From positions 930,001 to 994,000 of the forward strand of contig JALJCQ010000026.1 in the NCBI GenBank assembly GCA_023091665.1: DNA of 64,000 nt, given 5' to 3'. Made by a program: the position numbers and the translations under genes. Shown here piece by piece: positions 54,086 to 63,610 of this stretch; within the stretch, counting starts at the first letter, position 1; every line of letters starts with the position of its first letter. A model generated the notes under the pieces. The model made no database searches. It had not been told where the DNA came from and was given only the letters and a program-made list of their open reading frames with translations. Source of the stretch: Pythium myriotylum (lineage: Eukaryota; Oomycota; Peronosporomycetes; Pythiales; Pythiaceae).

Positions 54086-54527
54086 ATGACCGATAACTGC
54101 GTAGATAGTTCCTCTTGGGAAGAAATGCGACCAGCGAAGCCGGAAGAAGGAGCTCGATGTTACCATGTTTGATACAGTAGCGGATCCCACGCAGAAGAAT
54201 TGTCGATCAAGGCTGGGCAGTCAAGGGTGGTGAGCGAGTCCCACCGAATCAACACTGTAAATCGCACAAGAGACGTCTTCGAAACGCGAACTCGAGATGA
54301 AATCAAGAATTACTGCTCCGTTGGGGCCTTGAGAAGCGAATAATATACGTACCAGTTTGGCTGTCGCCCAATATTGGTTGTCCGAGCGAGTACTCACAAA
54401 AATTGCAGTAATAATAACTCAAGCTCGCGTTCCGAGGCTCGAACTATTCGACAGGTCGCGTGTACCGGTGTAAGGGGAACAGAAGCACTTCGCTCTCGTT
54501 TGGTATTTGGTGGCGGGTTGCAACTCG

Positions 54528-54574
54528 CAACCGGTTTTCGACACACGCGACTTGCGAGTGTCGAAAGCCGGTTG
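54528..54574. repeat. 17-bp inverted repeat, one mismatch, 13-nt loop
   Basis: CAACCGGTTTTCGACAC (54528-54544) against GTGTCGAAAGCCGGTTG (54558-54574). It sits 65 bp upstream of the first START-like gene start. Confidence 0.85.
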
Positions 54575-54638
54575 GACGAAACATGGTCACAATCGCGGGT
54601 GTATGAGATGATCTGACTGTTGGGAATCAGTCACGACA

Positions 54639-55753
54639 ATGCTGACCCAACCGACCGAATCGCTCCCTGCCGCAGACGCCAAGCTACGCAAGCGGCTACT
54701 CACGCGCGAGTATGTGCATCGTAACTATGCCAAGGTCAATGTGAGCAGTCCACGTCGTCTCGCGGCCCTGAGGCCACGAAGGTCTCAGCTATTCGTCTCG
54801 ATCAGAACACGATGGAGACTCTGCGCAGAGAACTGCAGGCGCTCGAGGCGCAGTATCAACAACTACTCGACCAATCCGCGCGTCTCGTGGCCAATGACTC
54901 TCCCTCTTCGAAGCTTCTCAAGAGATACAATCGGCTCGCGCTTGCACGCCAGGAGCTGTATGAGGAGAACCAGGCACTCCACGATCGAATGGCCTCGTGG
55001 ATGATGTACGAGGCACAAGTCCAACAGGAGCTGGACAAGAGCCAGGAGGACGTGGTCCCCGTGTCAGTCTTTCTCTTTCGCGCACCAACAAGGGAGCAGT
55101 GCCGTCGCGCGCTCGCAGGCTGTCGCGACGATGCGCTACGGTACCTTGCCACGGCCAACCTCCAGAGCACAGGCGTGACCTTCTTCGGGTGGAAAGACCG
55201 ACGCCAGGTGACAGGGGAGCGGCTCGCCTTCTCATTTGAGAAGGTTTTCCGCCATCACACCCCGCGAGACTTGCTGGATCGCACGTGGGGGATCCTTGAA
55301 GACCCGGACAAGTTCCGCTTGATGTACAGCACCTCTCTCAACGTCCACTTCCTCCTGTTACAGCAAATCGACAAAGACACAATATTGCTGTACTGGCATC
55401 TCCAGCCTGAGGACATGCCTGTGGTGCTCAGAACCGTTTTCCTCATGGCACGGATCACGATTCCGGGAGGCTATATGATCGCATCGCGAGCGATCGACAA
55501 AGACGCGATCGGCTTCGACGAGACTGGCCTCGAATCGCAAATCGACACCGTGCCAGGGCCATTCGGGATGCCTCGCACCAAGATCTGGGCCACGTTCGAT
55601 ATCTGGATCGTGGTGCTCGAGCACGGGCCCGATGCCAGCCGCATCATTTACGGAGGCTACTCGTTCGTGAGTGTCTGGAACCTCGAAGTGCTGCTCATGT
55701 GCATGCGGTGGGAGAGCGTGGCGATGGGTGCTCGGCTGTTACCGCCGTCGTAA
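54639..55753 (+). CDS. START-like domain protein with bZIP-like N-terminus, copy 1
   Basis: Two exons, 54639-54740 and 54806-55753, intron 65 bp (GTGAGC...GATCAG); 349 residues. Residues ~14-34 form a basic region (KLRKRLLTREYVHRNYAKVN), directly followed by a coiled coil (TMETLRRELQALEAQYQQLL) and a second helix (LLKRYNRLALARQELYEENQ). From ~110 a START-like domain runs to the end: TREQCRRALAGCRDDALRYL, STGVTFFGWKDRRQVTGERL, RDLLDRTWGILEDPDKFRLM, DKDTILLYWHLQPEDMP, FLMARITIPGGYMI, VWNLEVLLMCMRWESVAMG. Large oomycete families combine this kind of basic/coiled-coil start with START-like domains (lipid-binding fold). Function unknown. Closely followed by copies 2 and 3. Confidence 0.75.
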
Positions 55754-56004
55754 CGAAGCGTGCTTGTCTCTGGTTTGGATGTTTTTCTCTGTTTGGATAA
55801 TGTTCGTCCGACTTGCATCCACGGGAAGCCGACAGTCACAAAGCAGCGAAAGATTCAAGTAGGCTGAGCTGGTTGGCCGTCGAACAGTCGATGAGTTTAC
55901 AGAGCCGACAGCTGGATTCGCATTGGTCGAAATGTGTTTGGACTGGCAATTTCTCCCATCACTTGAGTCGCGCACCCAATTCGAGAGCAGTCTGGCGAGC
56001 GGAC

Positions 56005-57126
56005 ATGCTCTCGCCCAACACCCACGCGATCGAGGACGATGAGCTGCGGCGAAAGCTTCGCTCGCGCGAGTATGTGCGGCGCAACTACGCCAAAGTCAAG
56101 GTGCGCACGGTCTCCGTTAACCTGTCGAGCCGGTTCACCGTCTGACAATTTCTCTTCGCGAGACAGAACACGATCGAGACGCTGCGGAAGGACTTGGCTG
56201 AGCTCGAGCTACAGTATCAAACGCTACTCGAAAATCATTCGACCTCGCAGGATGGCGATGAACCGACTTCGTCCAAGACCAGGCTGCTGAAGAGATACAA
56301 CCAGCTCGCGATGGTGCGGAGGCAGCTCTACGAAGAGAACCTGGGTCTCCAAAGCTTCATGACGCGGCGAATGATCTTCGAAGCTCGCCTCCAGCAGGCC
56401 CTCGACACAGCTGAACCGCCATCACCATTGCAGACAGCGTTTCTGTTCCATGCGCCAACACGTGAGCAGTGCCGTCGTGCACTGACCGCGTGTCGGGACG
56501 ATGCAATGCGCTTCCTTTCCGGGCCGGACCGTCTCAGCTCGGGTGTCAACTTCTTCGGATGGAAAGACCAGCGCCATGTTACAGGCAAGTATATGGCTTT
56601 CGCATTCGAGAAGGTGTATGCAAACTTCACGACGCGAGATCTGCTGGATCGCACCTGGGCAATCCTTGAAAACCCTGAAACCCATCGACAGATCTACAGC
56701 CAATCCATGAATGCGCAGGTCTTCAAGCTACAACAAGTGGACAAGGACACAGTGTTATTCTATTGGCACTTACAACCCAACGAATTCCCTCTGACAATGA
56801 AGAGTGTGTTTCTCGTCGCACGCATCGCAATCCCTGGTGGATTCATGATTGTGTCGAGATCGATCGACCGGAACCTGATCGGTTTTGACGAAGCCGGCAT
56901 CGTGTCGCTCTTTCGAGCGGTCAACGGCCCCAACGGCCAAGAGAGGGTGGATTACTGGTCGATGATCAATATCTGGATTGTGATCCAAGAGATCGGACCC
57001 GACGCGTGCAAATTCCACTATGGTGGCGTCAGCTTTGCTAGCGTGTGGTCCATTGAAGTGCTTTTGATGTGCATGCGGTGGGAGAGCATGGCCATAGGTT
57101 CACGTTTGCTTCCGCCCTCACCTTGA
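56005..57126 (+). CDS. START-like domain protein with bZIP-like N-terminus, copy 2
   Basis: Two exons, 56005-56100 and 56167-57126, intron 66 bp (GTGCGC...GAGACAG) at exactly the same codon position as in copy 1; 351 residues. Basic region ELRRKLRSREYVRRNYAKVK, coiled coil NTIETLRKDLAELELQYQTL, then START-like segments TREQCRRALTACRDDAMRFL, GVNFFGWKDQRHVTGKYMAF, RDLLDRTWAILENPETHRQI, DKDTVLFYWHLQPNEFP, ARIAIPGGFMIVSRSIDRNL and IEVLLMCMRWESMAIG. Along the START-like part it is clearly the closest relative of copy 1, pointing to tandem duplication. The start is set by alignment; the frame is open ~60 codons further upstream. Confidence 0.75.
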
Positions 57127-57766
57127 TCCACTTCTTAAGCAAGTGGCAATCGTCCGCATGATCGAGTCCAATCATACGTGGCACGGAAATCGTAGTAATC
57201 ACGCCGTGGGCTGAGACCGATCGACCCTCTAACACTGGTTTGATGTGTTCTCCCCCAAGTGCATCTGAACAGAAGAAGCCCATCACCAATTCGCAGCCAC
57301 GACCAATGGAGGTTTGCTGATCTTGTTCATCTCATAGCTCTGAACCCTACCACTTGAGAAACTACTCGAATTGCATTTTGTTCTGCGGTGTCTCGTTGGC
57401 AACTCTACTGCGGAAGGTCCCATCTCGTGACCAAGCTGAGTCAGAGGGTGTCTCGTGTTCGTGGTCACTTCAAGATTCTACAGATATGTGTTGACACGTC
57501 GATCACAACTCGAGCGGCGTGGATTGCATTGCAAGCGACAGCGTTGTCCTCCACGAGCCTCCGTGCCTCGTGCATTGGACTCTTCCCCCCCCCATCAGCA
57601 GAAGCTTCTTGGCAAGACGAGGCAAGTTGTCGTCAGCCCAGCTTCGAGTGGTCCGCGTCATCTTGAGGTTTCAGGTACTGTGCATAAAAAGGACCAGGAT
57701 GGGCTCACCTTGAAGCTCGGGTTGGCTGCTGCTGGCTCGCTGCCCACTCCTCCAAATCCCTCGAGC
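57127..57766. other. spacer between START-like copies 2 and 3
   Basis: About 640 bp. The frame of copy 3 is open upstream to ~57455 but without a better start. A C-run (CCCCCCCC near 57585) is present. Nothing else recognised. Confidence 0.4.
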
Positions 57767-58940
57767 ATGGACGCTCCGAACGCGCTGAGCGACAACGACT
57801 CGAGCGACTCGCGACTCGAGCTCAAGCGAGCGCGGCAGCGGGCGTACGTGAAGCAGGCCTACGATCGCCATAAGGTCCGGCTCGTCTCAGTGTAACGGAT
57901 GGTAGTCAAACTGACACTGGGGGCGCCACACAGAGAACGCGGGACTGGCTCCAACGCCAAGTCGCACTGCTAGAGACGCAGTACGCAGATCTCATTAATA
58001 TCCCGGCGAGTGGTAGGGAGTTGCCGGTCAAGAATGAAGAAGATGTCAAGCCGTCGGAGCAGCTCCTCCTCAGTTACCAGAGGATCACCGAGCTGAAGTG
58101 CAGGCTTTACGAGGAGAAGGTCGCTCTCCTCGAAGCACGAGAGGAGTTCGCGAAGAGGTGCAGCCGGTTCCAGCAACTTCTCGATGAGAATGTCAAGGTA
58201 CGGCACCGCCTCTTAGACGTCATTTCCTTTGTGCTGCTCATCTCACGAGATCACGGTAGACAAACCACTTCCAGCCAACTATGTTGGCCGAGTACGAACG
58301 CGTTCTCAACGAGTCACGTCTGTTCGTGCTTCGCTTCCTCAGCGAAACGAGCTGTGATCAGCCTGTGGCGCACGTTTTGGGCTGGAGTCACCGGTCATAC
58401 GTGGATCCATCATCCGATTTGCACAGCTTCTCCCGAGGAAAACACTTCGCGATTTCAGCCAGCGAACTGTTCAAGAGGACCTGGCGCCTACTGTCAACAC
58501 CGGCTAAGTACTCCGAGATCTACAGCCCAAGCGTGCGTGTGGACGTACATCTGCTGCAGTATGTGAACGATGACACGTTGCTCTACTACACTGAGATCGA
58601 CGAGCCGTCCGAACCGAAGGGCATCAAGTCGGTGTACTTGCTTAGGCGCGAGCGGTACTCCAAGGGCCACTTGATCATGCTACGTACCGTGGAACCGAAT
58701 CCTTTGGGCATCGAGAGTGTTGAGCGTGGAGGTCGCCGCGTCTGGACCGAAGCGTTCACGTGGCTGGTCTTCGAAGATGCAGGTCCGAAGGGCTGTGCGT
58801 TTCAGACATGCGGACGCGTGCGCGGCAGGGCATGGGCGTTCGAGACGATGATGATGGCGATGCGTTGGCAAGTGCTTGCTGTCGGCCACGACCAACTATT
58901 GTTGCCAGAGGAAGACACGAAGATCAAGCTCGAGAATTGA
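57767..58940 (+). CDS. START-like domain protein, copy 3 (divergent)
   Basis: Three exons: 57767-57874, 57934-58197, 58275-58940; introns 59 and 77 bp; 345 residues. The basic region is RLELKRARQRAYVKQAYDRH, then helices TRDWLQRQVALLETQYADLI and LLLSYQRITELKCRLYEEKV. After the extra second intron (absent from copies 1 and 2) the START-like part reads MLAEYERVLNESRLFVLRFL, ASELFKRTWRLLSTPAKYSE, VDVHLLQYVNDDTLLYYTEI, YLLRRERYSKGHLIMLRTVE and TMMMAMRWQVLAVGHDQLLL. It keeps the order of conserved blocks but is far more divergent, so it is an older duplicate. The acceptor of intron 2 was chosen by frame (CTTCCAG). Confidence 0.65.
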
Positions 58941-59000
58941 TTCAGATAAGGGATGGGTTTGTACTCATAGTAGTGTTATGCACAATGCCTGGCCCAATGC

Positions 59001-61478
59001 CTAGTTGACAAAGGCCGAGACGGCCGTGGCGTGGTAGCGCTGGGTGCCTCCACCCTTCTTAAGGTAGCACGCTGTCTGCGGCTGGTTATCGTTCACGTAG
59101 GTGTAAGCCTTGCAGCCGCTCGTGGCCGCACACTTCTCACAGCACTCGCCCGGGCCAATGCCGTAGACCGTCGTGAGATCCTCACCGTAGAAGTCCACGT
59201 TCGTGAACTGGGTCGAGCACTTGGCGGGCGTGTTGATGCATTGGTACTGTGTCGGGTTCCATGGCTGGCAGTACTGGCCACTCGAGCAGCACGTCGCGCC
59301 TGCCGCGGCACTTCCACACATTCCCCACACAGGCGTCGAGCACGTTCCTGGGTTTGGGCTGGAGATTGCGGCTGAGACCGCGCCGACCTTCTTCGTGCGC
59401 TGGCCCGTGCCCTTCTTGAGGTAGCAGTAAGCCTTGCCATCAGAGTTATAGTTCACGAACGTGTAGGCCTTGCACCCGGCGGTCGCGTAACACTTGTCAC
59501 AACACTGCTCAGGCAGCAGCAACTGGTGGGTCGAGATATCGTCGCCATAGAAGTCCACGCCAACCTCCTGCTTGCCGCACTTGGCATCGATGCTTCGGCA
59601 TTCGTACGATGTTGGGTTCCACGGCTGGCAGTACTGGCCGGCAGGACACGACTGTGGGCCGATGTTATCATTTCCACAGGATCCTGGGGCAGGGCTGGGT
59701 GGAGGCGTCGGCGTCGGCGTCGGGGTTGTGGCACCGACAATCGAGGCTGAGACCACGCCAGCCTTGTTCTGGCGCTGACCAGTGCCCTTCTTGAGGTAAC
59801 AGTAAGCCTTGCCATCCGGGTTGTAGTTCACGAACGTGTAGGCCGTGCAGCCGGGTGTGGCGAAGCACTTGTCGCAGCACTGCTCAGGAAGAAGCACCTG
59901 GAACGTGGCCAGGTCGTCGCCGTAGTAGTCCACGCCAACCTCCTGCTTGCCGCACTTGGCGTCGATGCTTCGGCACTGGTACTGCGTCGGGTTCCACGGC
60001 TGGCAGTACTGGCCGTCCGGGCACGGCTGTGGGCCAGATTGCTCGTTGCCGCACGAGCCGTCCGCGATTGGCGGGCTGGGTGGGCTCGGCGTCGGCGTCT
60101 GCGGGTCGCTTCCACAGGCCGAAGACTGCTGCACGAGGCTCTCGACCTCGCTGTACTTGAGACCAATGCCCGTGACGGTGTTGGTGCTGGGCTTACCCGT
60201 GGCGAACCAGAGGAAGTCTGGGTGGTCCGTCTGCGAACCATAGAGCCACTCGCCACCGATGATGTTCTGCTGAGCGTCGAGTTCCAGCAGATAGTAGTAG
60301 GTCTTGTCGACGGTCGCGCTGTCAACGATTCCCGAGGACACAAGCGGGCCGTCCTGGATGTACTCGTTGATGTACCTGAAGCCCAGCTCGACGTACGCGA
60401 CGTTGACGGCGGCGTCGTTGAACGGGTAGCGAGCCACGTTGAAGTATTTCTGTGCGCCAGCCGAAGCCGACATGACGCTGGACGTACGAATCGTGTACGA
60501 GCGCACAGGCTGGTTCCAGACCTGCGCGTCGGCGTTCACATCCACGACGAACGATTTGCCGAAGCGGCCCATGATGTTGGTCGTCGCGATGTGGAAGAAA
60601 CCCGGGCCGAGATCGCGCTCGGCCGCGTCAGTGAAGCGTCCGTACTCGTCACGGCTCGAGCCAGCGCCATTGTAGCGCGCGCCGGTGAACACGACGCCGA
60701 CGTTGGCGTCGTCGTAGATTGCAGTGACGAGCGCCTTGATGTCGAAGACCTGGAAGGTCACGCCGTTGCGTGTGACGGGGCAGCGAGGCTCGGCTTCGAG
60801 GATCGCGGCAGGCGCCCAGGCGTGGCAGATGCCGTACCAGGTGGGCACGCAGTAGCCCGAGGAGCGGCCCTCGCGCTTGGCACAAGCGCTTCCGTCGTTG
60901 AAGCGAGAGCACTGGCTGTTGGACGTGCACGTGCGCGACGAGTCGGCCTGCGAGTCGATGCCGTTGACGCTCGAGACCGTGTTCATGAAGTTGTTGACGT
61001 TGTAGCCGAACGCGCGTGCGTACTTCTCGGCCGGACTCGCGTCGTTCTGCCAGCGGTAGTTGATGCTGTCGAGGTAGGTGGGCCAGTAGCTGCTGGGCCA
61101 CGGCGATGGGTTGATGCCACCGCTGCCGTACTTCTGCTTGATGGTGTTGAAGTTCTTCTCCATGGGCGTCTGGAAGTAGCCCTCGAGCTTCTGGACGTCG
61201 AGGCTCGTGACCTCGAGCTTGCGGCGCGTCGAGTTGGTCGAGCCATTGGCCGCTGCGGCGTTGGCCTCGGCGCGCGGGATCGTCGGGTCTTCGACGACGA
61301 CGGGCGTCACCATCTCGCGTGCTGGCGGGCCTCCGAAGGCCGGGTTGCGGCGGCTGAGCACCTTGGCGTCGGGCACGTCGGGCGTGAAGGGCAGCACTTC
61401 GATGGACGTCGCGTCGCTGGCCCGCAGCAGCGAGGCGAGCGCGGCGGCGAGCAGCAGCGCCGAGGGAGTCGAGACCAT
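59001..61478 (-). CDS. GP42-type transglutaminase elicitor with three CBM1-like/PAN module pairs
   Basis: Single exon, 825 residues from ATG 61478. Signal peptide ~1-23 (MVSTPSALLLAAALASLLRA). Residues ~92-455 match the oomycete transglutaminase elicitor family: LEGYFQTPMEKNFNTIKQKY, SPWPSSYWPTYLDSINYRWQ, candidate catalytic Cys218 in YGICHAWAPAAI, then GPGFFHIATTNIMGRFGKSF and the surface peptide VWNQPVRSYTIRT at 320-332, which aligns with the Pep-13 pattern. Transglutaminases cross-link Gln and Lys side chains in cell-wall proteins, and plants recognise Pep-13. After a Pro/Thr linker come three repeats of a CBM1-like cellulose-binding unit (C476-C502, C601-C627, C721-C747; GQYCQPWNPTQYQC) each followed by a PAN/apple-like unit (VDYYGDDL...EQCCDKC...CTAYTFV...CYLKKG). 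CBM1+PAN is the module pair of CBEL lectins. Confidence 0.9.
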   Translation of the reverse strand: MVSTPSALLLAAALASLLRASDATSIEVLPFTPDVPDAKVLSRRNPAFGGPPAREMVTPVVVEDPTIPRAEANAAAANGSTNSTRRKLEVTSLDVQKLEGYFQTPMEKNFNTIKQKYGSGGINPSPWPSSYWPTYLDSINYRWQNDASPAEKYARAFGYNVNNFMNTVSSVNGIDSQADSSRTCTSNSQCSRFNDGSACAKREGRSSGYCVPTWYGICHAWAPAAILEAEPRCPVTRNGVTFQVFDIKALVTAIYDDANVGVVFTGARYNGAGSSRDEYGRFTDAAERDLGPGFFHIATTNIMGRFGKSFVVDVNADAQVWNQPVRSYTIRTSSVMSASAGAQKYFNVARYPFNDAAVNVAYVELGFRYINEYIQDGPLVSSGIVDSATVDKTYYYLLELDAQQNIIGGEWLYGSQTDHPDFLWFATGKPSTNTVTGIGLKYSEVESLVQQSSACGSDPQTPTPSPPSPPIADGSCGNEQSGPQPCPDGQYCQPWNPTQYQCRSIDAKCGKQEVGVDYYGDDLATFQVLLPEQCCDKCFATPGCTAYTFVNYNPDGKAYCYLKKGTGQRQNKAGVVSASIVGATTPTPTPTPPPSPAPGSCGNDNIGPQSCPAGQYCQPWNPTSYECRSIDAKCGKQEVGVDFYGDDISTHQLLLPEQCCDKCYATAGCKAYTFVNYNSDGKAYCYLKKGTGQRTKKVGAVSAAISSPNPGTCSTPVWGMCGSAAAGATCCSSGQYCQPWNPTQYQCINTPAKCSTQFTNVDFYGEDLTTVYGIGPGECCEKCAATSGCKAYTYVNDNQPQTACYLKKGGGTQRYHATAVSAFVN

Positions 61479-61523
61479 GCTCACGAGGCTGGGACTATCA
61501 GTAGTAGTATCTCTGGTTGCCGC

Positions 61524-61540
61524 GAGATTGGAAAGTGAGC
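61524..61540 (-). promoter_or_regulatory. oomycete-type initiator upstream of the transglutaminase gene
   Basis: Minus strand GCTCACTTTCCAATCTC, 46-62 nt upstream of the start codon. TCACTTT matches the initiator and CAATCTC the flanking element; nearly the same word precedes the POT gene. Confidence 0.6.
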
Positions 61541-62734
61541 TCCTCTCTGGACAGCCCCGGATCCGGTCCCGAGTCCGCTCGTCCTCGACCGGTCACTCCG
61601 GACAGCGTCCAGTGGAGACCATATCTCTGGAATCTGTGACGCTGTCAACAGCAGTCGGCGTGGAATCTCTGCCGTGACGCACAGTACCTATGGTGACAAA
61701 GCGAGGGACAGAACGGTCTGTGCTGGGAAAAATTTACGATCCACTTCTCTTCGTTCCATGGCCACCCAAGGTGCCCGAACCCTCCAGTGAACCCACATTC
61801 GGCGTCCAGAGGAGGGGCCCTTTTGCACGCATGTGCGGGTCCTTCAAGGTATCCCGGCACGAGCAATCACGGGCGGATTGGTCCTCGGTTGAATTAGGAA
61901 AAGACGCCATCTGCCGAGAAAACAAGAATAAAAACCCTGGAAGATCCAGGGTTGTTAGCGCGCAGATGACTTGCCGGACTCGGGCGAAATCTAGTGCGTC
62001 CAGCGTGCCACTGTCCAGAGAACCCAAGCAGGCGTGCTGGACGCATGCATAACACTATAGTAGAGTGCGCCGTGTCAATATGTGCATACAGTACCGTAGT
62101 GGGTATAGTTGCAGTAGTGATCCTCAGCCACTGACAGAGAGCGTGGGCTAGAGGGAGTCGCGCTGAAACGCCGTTGACTCGCTCTCGCCACATTCGCGGT
62201 CGACAGGGCTGGCCCGTTTTAAAATTTGGAGCCCCCATCCGCTTGCAGCATCGAAGACCGACACCTGATATCGTGGGCCGCACCCACACGATTCCCGACC
62301 GTGAACCCTCGACGCAGTTGGCGCGAGGCGTGCGCGCATCCGTGCACCCAAAGCACCACGTGGGGACTTGTCTCGTGCACGGCCAGCAACGTTGAAGCTC
62401 ACTCGCCGGCTTCAACTCGACGCCTCTTGAGACCGGCGCCGACAAATCCCACGCGACGCCGATCTCGTGGCGATCGATAGAAAACCAAACACAAACGGCC
62501 TCAAGCGGCGCCGGCGACTGCAAGTGCAAGTGCAAGTGGGCGCATCGCACGTCGAATGGTGCGGCGCTTCTAATACGCGTTTCAGAACCGGCAAGAAAGT
62601 ATCACTCTCGTGAGATCGTGTACTGTACGCGCAGAAGTTTCGATGGAACCGACCTATCGGTTGCTAACTGCCATCCACTCCCCCAGAAGAGTGACATTTG
62701 TCGACTTTTGCCCATTTTGTCACTTTTCGGAAGA
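61541..62734. other. 1.2 kb spacer, divergent promoters
   Basis: No gene supported. A small hairpin AACCCTGGA-AGA-TCCAGGGTT lies at 61933-61953. ATTTTGTCACTTTTC at 62714-62728, 7-21 nt before the next start codon, resembles an initiator. Frames of 60-220 codons on either strand have no recognisable domain. Confidence 0.5.
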
Positions 62735-63610
62735 ATGGAGCCGGCGACGCTCTGCCAGATCTGCTGGGAGCCGCTGAGCGACGGCGAGCCGCGCGCGCCG
62801 TCGCAGCGCGTCGCCCGCTTCTGCGGCGCCAAGTGCCCTGCCGTCGTCTGCCTCGACTGTCTGCAGACGCACGTGGCGGTCGCCGTGGACAGCGCGTTCC
62901 CGGGCGTGCTGCCCAAAGTCAAGTGCCCGGTCTGCTTGCGCGCGGTCAACAAGGCTCGCTGGGAGCCGCTCGCGACGCCCCACGCCATCGACAAGTACGC
63001 CTGGCTCTGTCGCGCGGCCTGCGCCTTCCGCACGCCGTGCTGCGACAACGGCGAGTACACGCACCTGCCGTTCGCGATCGACGCGCAGGAAGACGACGAG
63101 GCGGCGCAGATGCGGCCCCTGCGCCTCGTGCCATCCGCCAAGGCCAAGCTGCCAGCGCTGAGGAAGCTCTGTCGCATGTTCGGCAACCACCGCGCCGAGG
63201 CCAAGCAGGTCGTCGCGTGCATCGAGGACATCTCGGACTACGGGGGCGACGAGGTCCGCGAGGTGCTGTTCGAGCACGTGCTGCTGCGGATGCTCGACGA
63301 CGAGAGGCGCGCGACGCTGCTGCTGTCGTACCACCACAAGTATAAGCTCATCACGACGCGGTGTTGTCTGCTGGACATGTGTTTCAACTGCAAGCGCCAG
63401 TGGAACCGCCACGACGGTATCCACTGGGACACGCTGACGTGCGCCGAGCCCGAGATCGACGTCGACGGCATCGTTGAATGCCCTGGGTGCCATGTGACGG
63501 TCGTCAAGGTCGAAGGCTGCGACAGCGTCACGTGTCCATGTGGCCAGCACTTTGTCATCCATAACTCTGACCCATTTGGAGAACGGATGGACGGAGGGAT
63601 CTTCAGTTGA
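62735..63610 (+). CDS. RBR-like zinc-binding protein, copy 3 (C-terminus short or mis-spliced)
   Basis: Open frame from ATG 62735, 291 residues. It aligns with the two proteins at 39.5-42.6 kb: TLCQICWEPLSDGEPRAPSQ, ARFCGAKCPAVVCLDCLQTH, VLPKVKCPVCLRAVNKARWE, ACAFRTPCCDNGEYTHLP, LLRMLDDERRATLLLSYHHK, TRCCLLDMCFNCKRQWNRHD and VECPGCHVTVVKVEGCDSVT, CPCGQHF. After CPCGQHF the likeness ends and only ~18 more residues follow. A 53-bp intron (GTCATC...TTCAG, 63558-63610) would give an alternative short tail ending near 63685, but its donor is weak. Either way the ~150-residue helical tail of the other copies is missing. CPCGQHF itself looks closer to classic RING2 (CGxxFCW). Confidence 0.65.
   Translation: MEPATLCQICWEPLSDGEPRAPSQRVARFCGAKCPAVVCLDCLQTHVAVAVDSAFPGVLPKVKCPVCLRAVNKARWEPLATPHAIDKYAWLCRAACAFRTPCCDNGEYTHLPFAIDAQEDDEAAQMRPLRLVPSAKAKLPALRKLCRMFGNHRAEAKQVVACIEDISDYGGDEVREVLFEHVLLRMLDDERRATLLLSYHHKYKLITTRCCLLDMCFNCKRQWNRHDGIHWDTLTCAEPEIDVDGIVECPGCHVTVVKVEGCDSVTCPCGQHFVIHNSDPFGERMDGGIFS

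Larger units (their letters stand above)
53635..54638. other. 1 kb palindrome-rich spacer
   Basis: No gene supported. It contains paired ACCGGT boxes (53849-53868, 53881-53888), four strong hairpins (listed separately) and the promoter of the first START-like gene. Confidence 0.6.

Noticed and set aside
60039..61538. 499-codon plus-strand frame opposite the transglutaminase
   Set aside because: Antisense shadow of a GC-rich gene; Val/Arg/Asp-rich with no domain.
61933..61953. 9-bp hairpin AACCCTGGA/TCCAGGGTT as a terminator
   Set aside because: Eukaryotic genes do not use such stem-loops as terminators and it lies upstream of both flanking genes.
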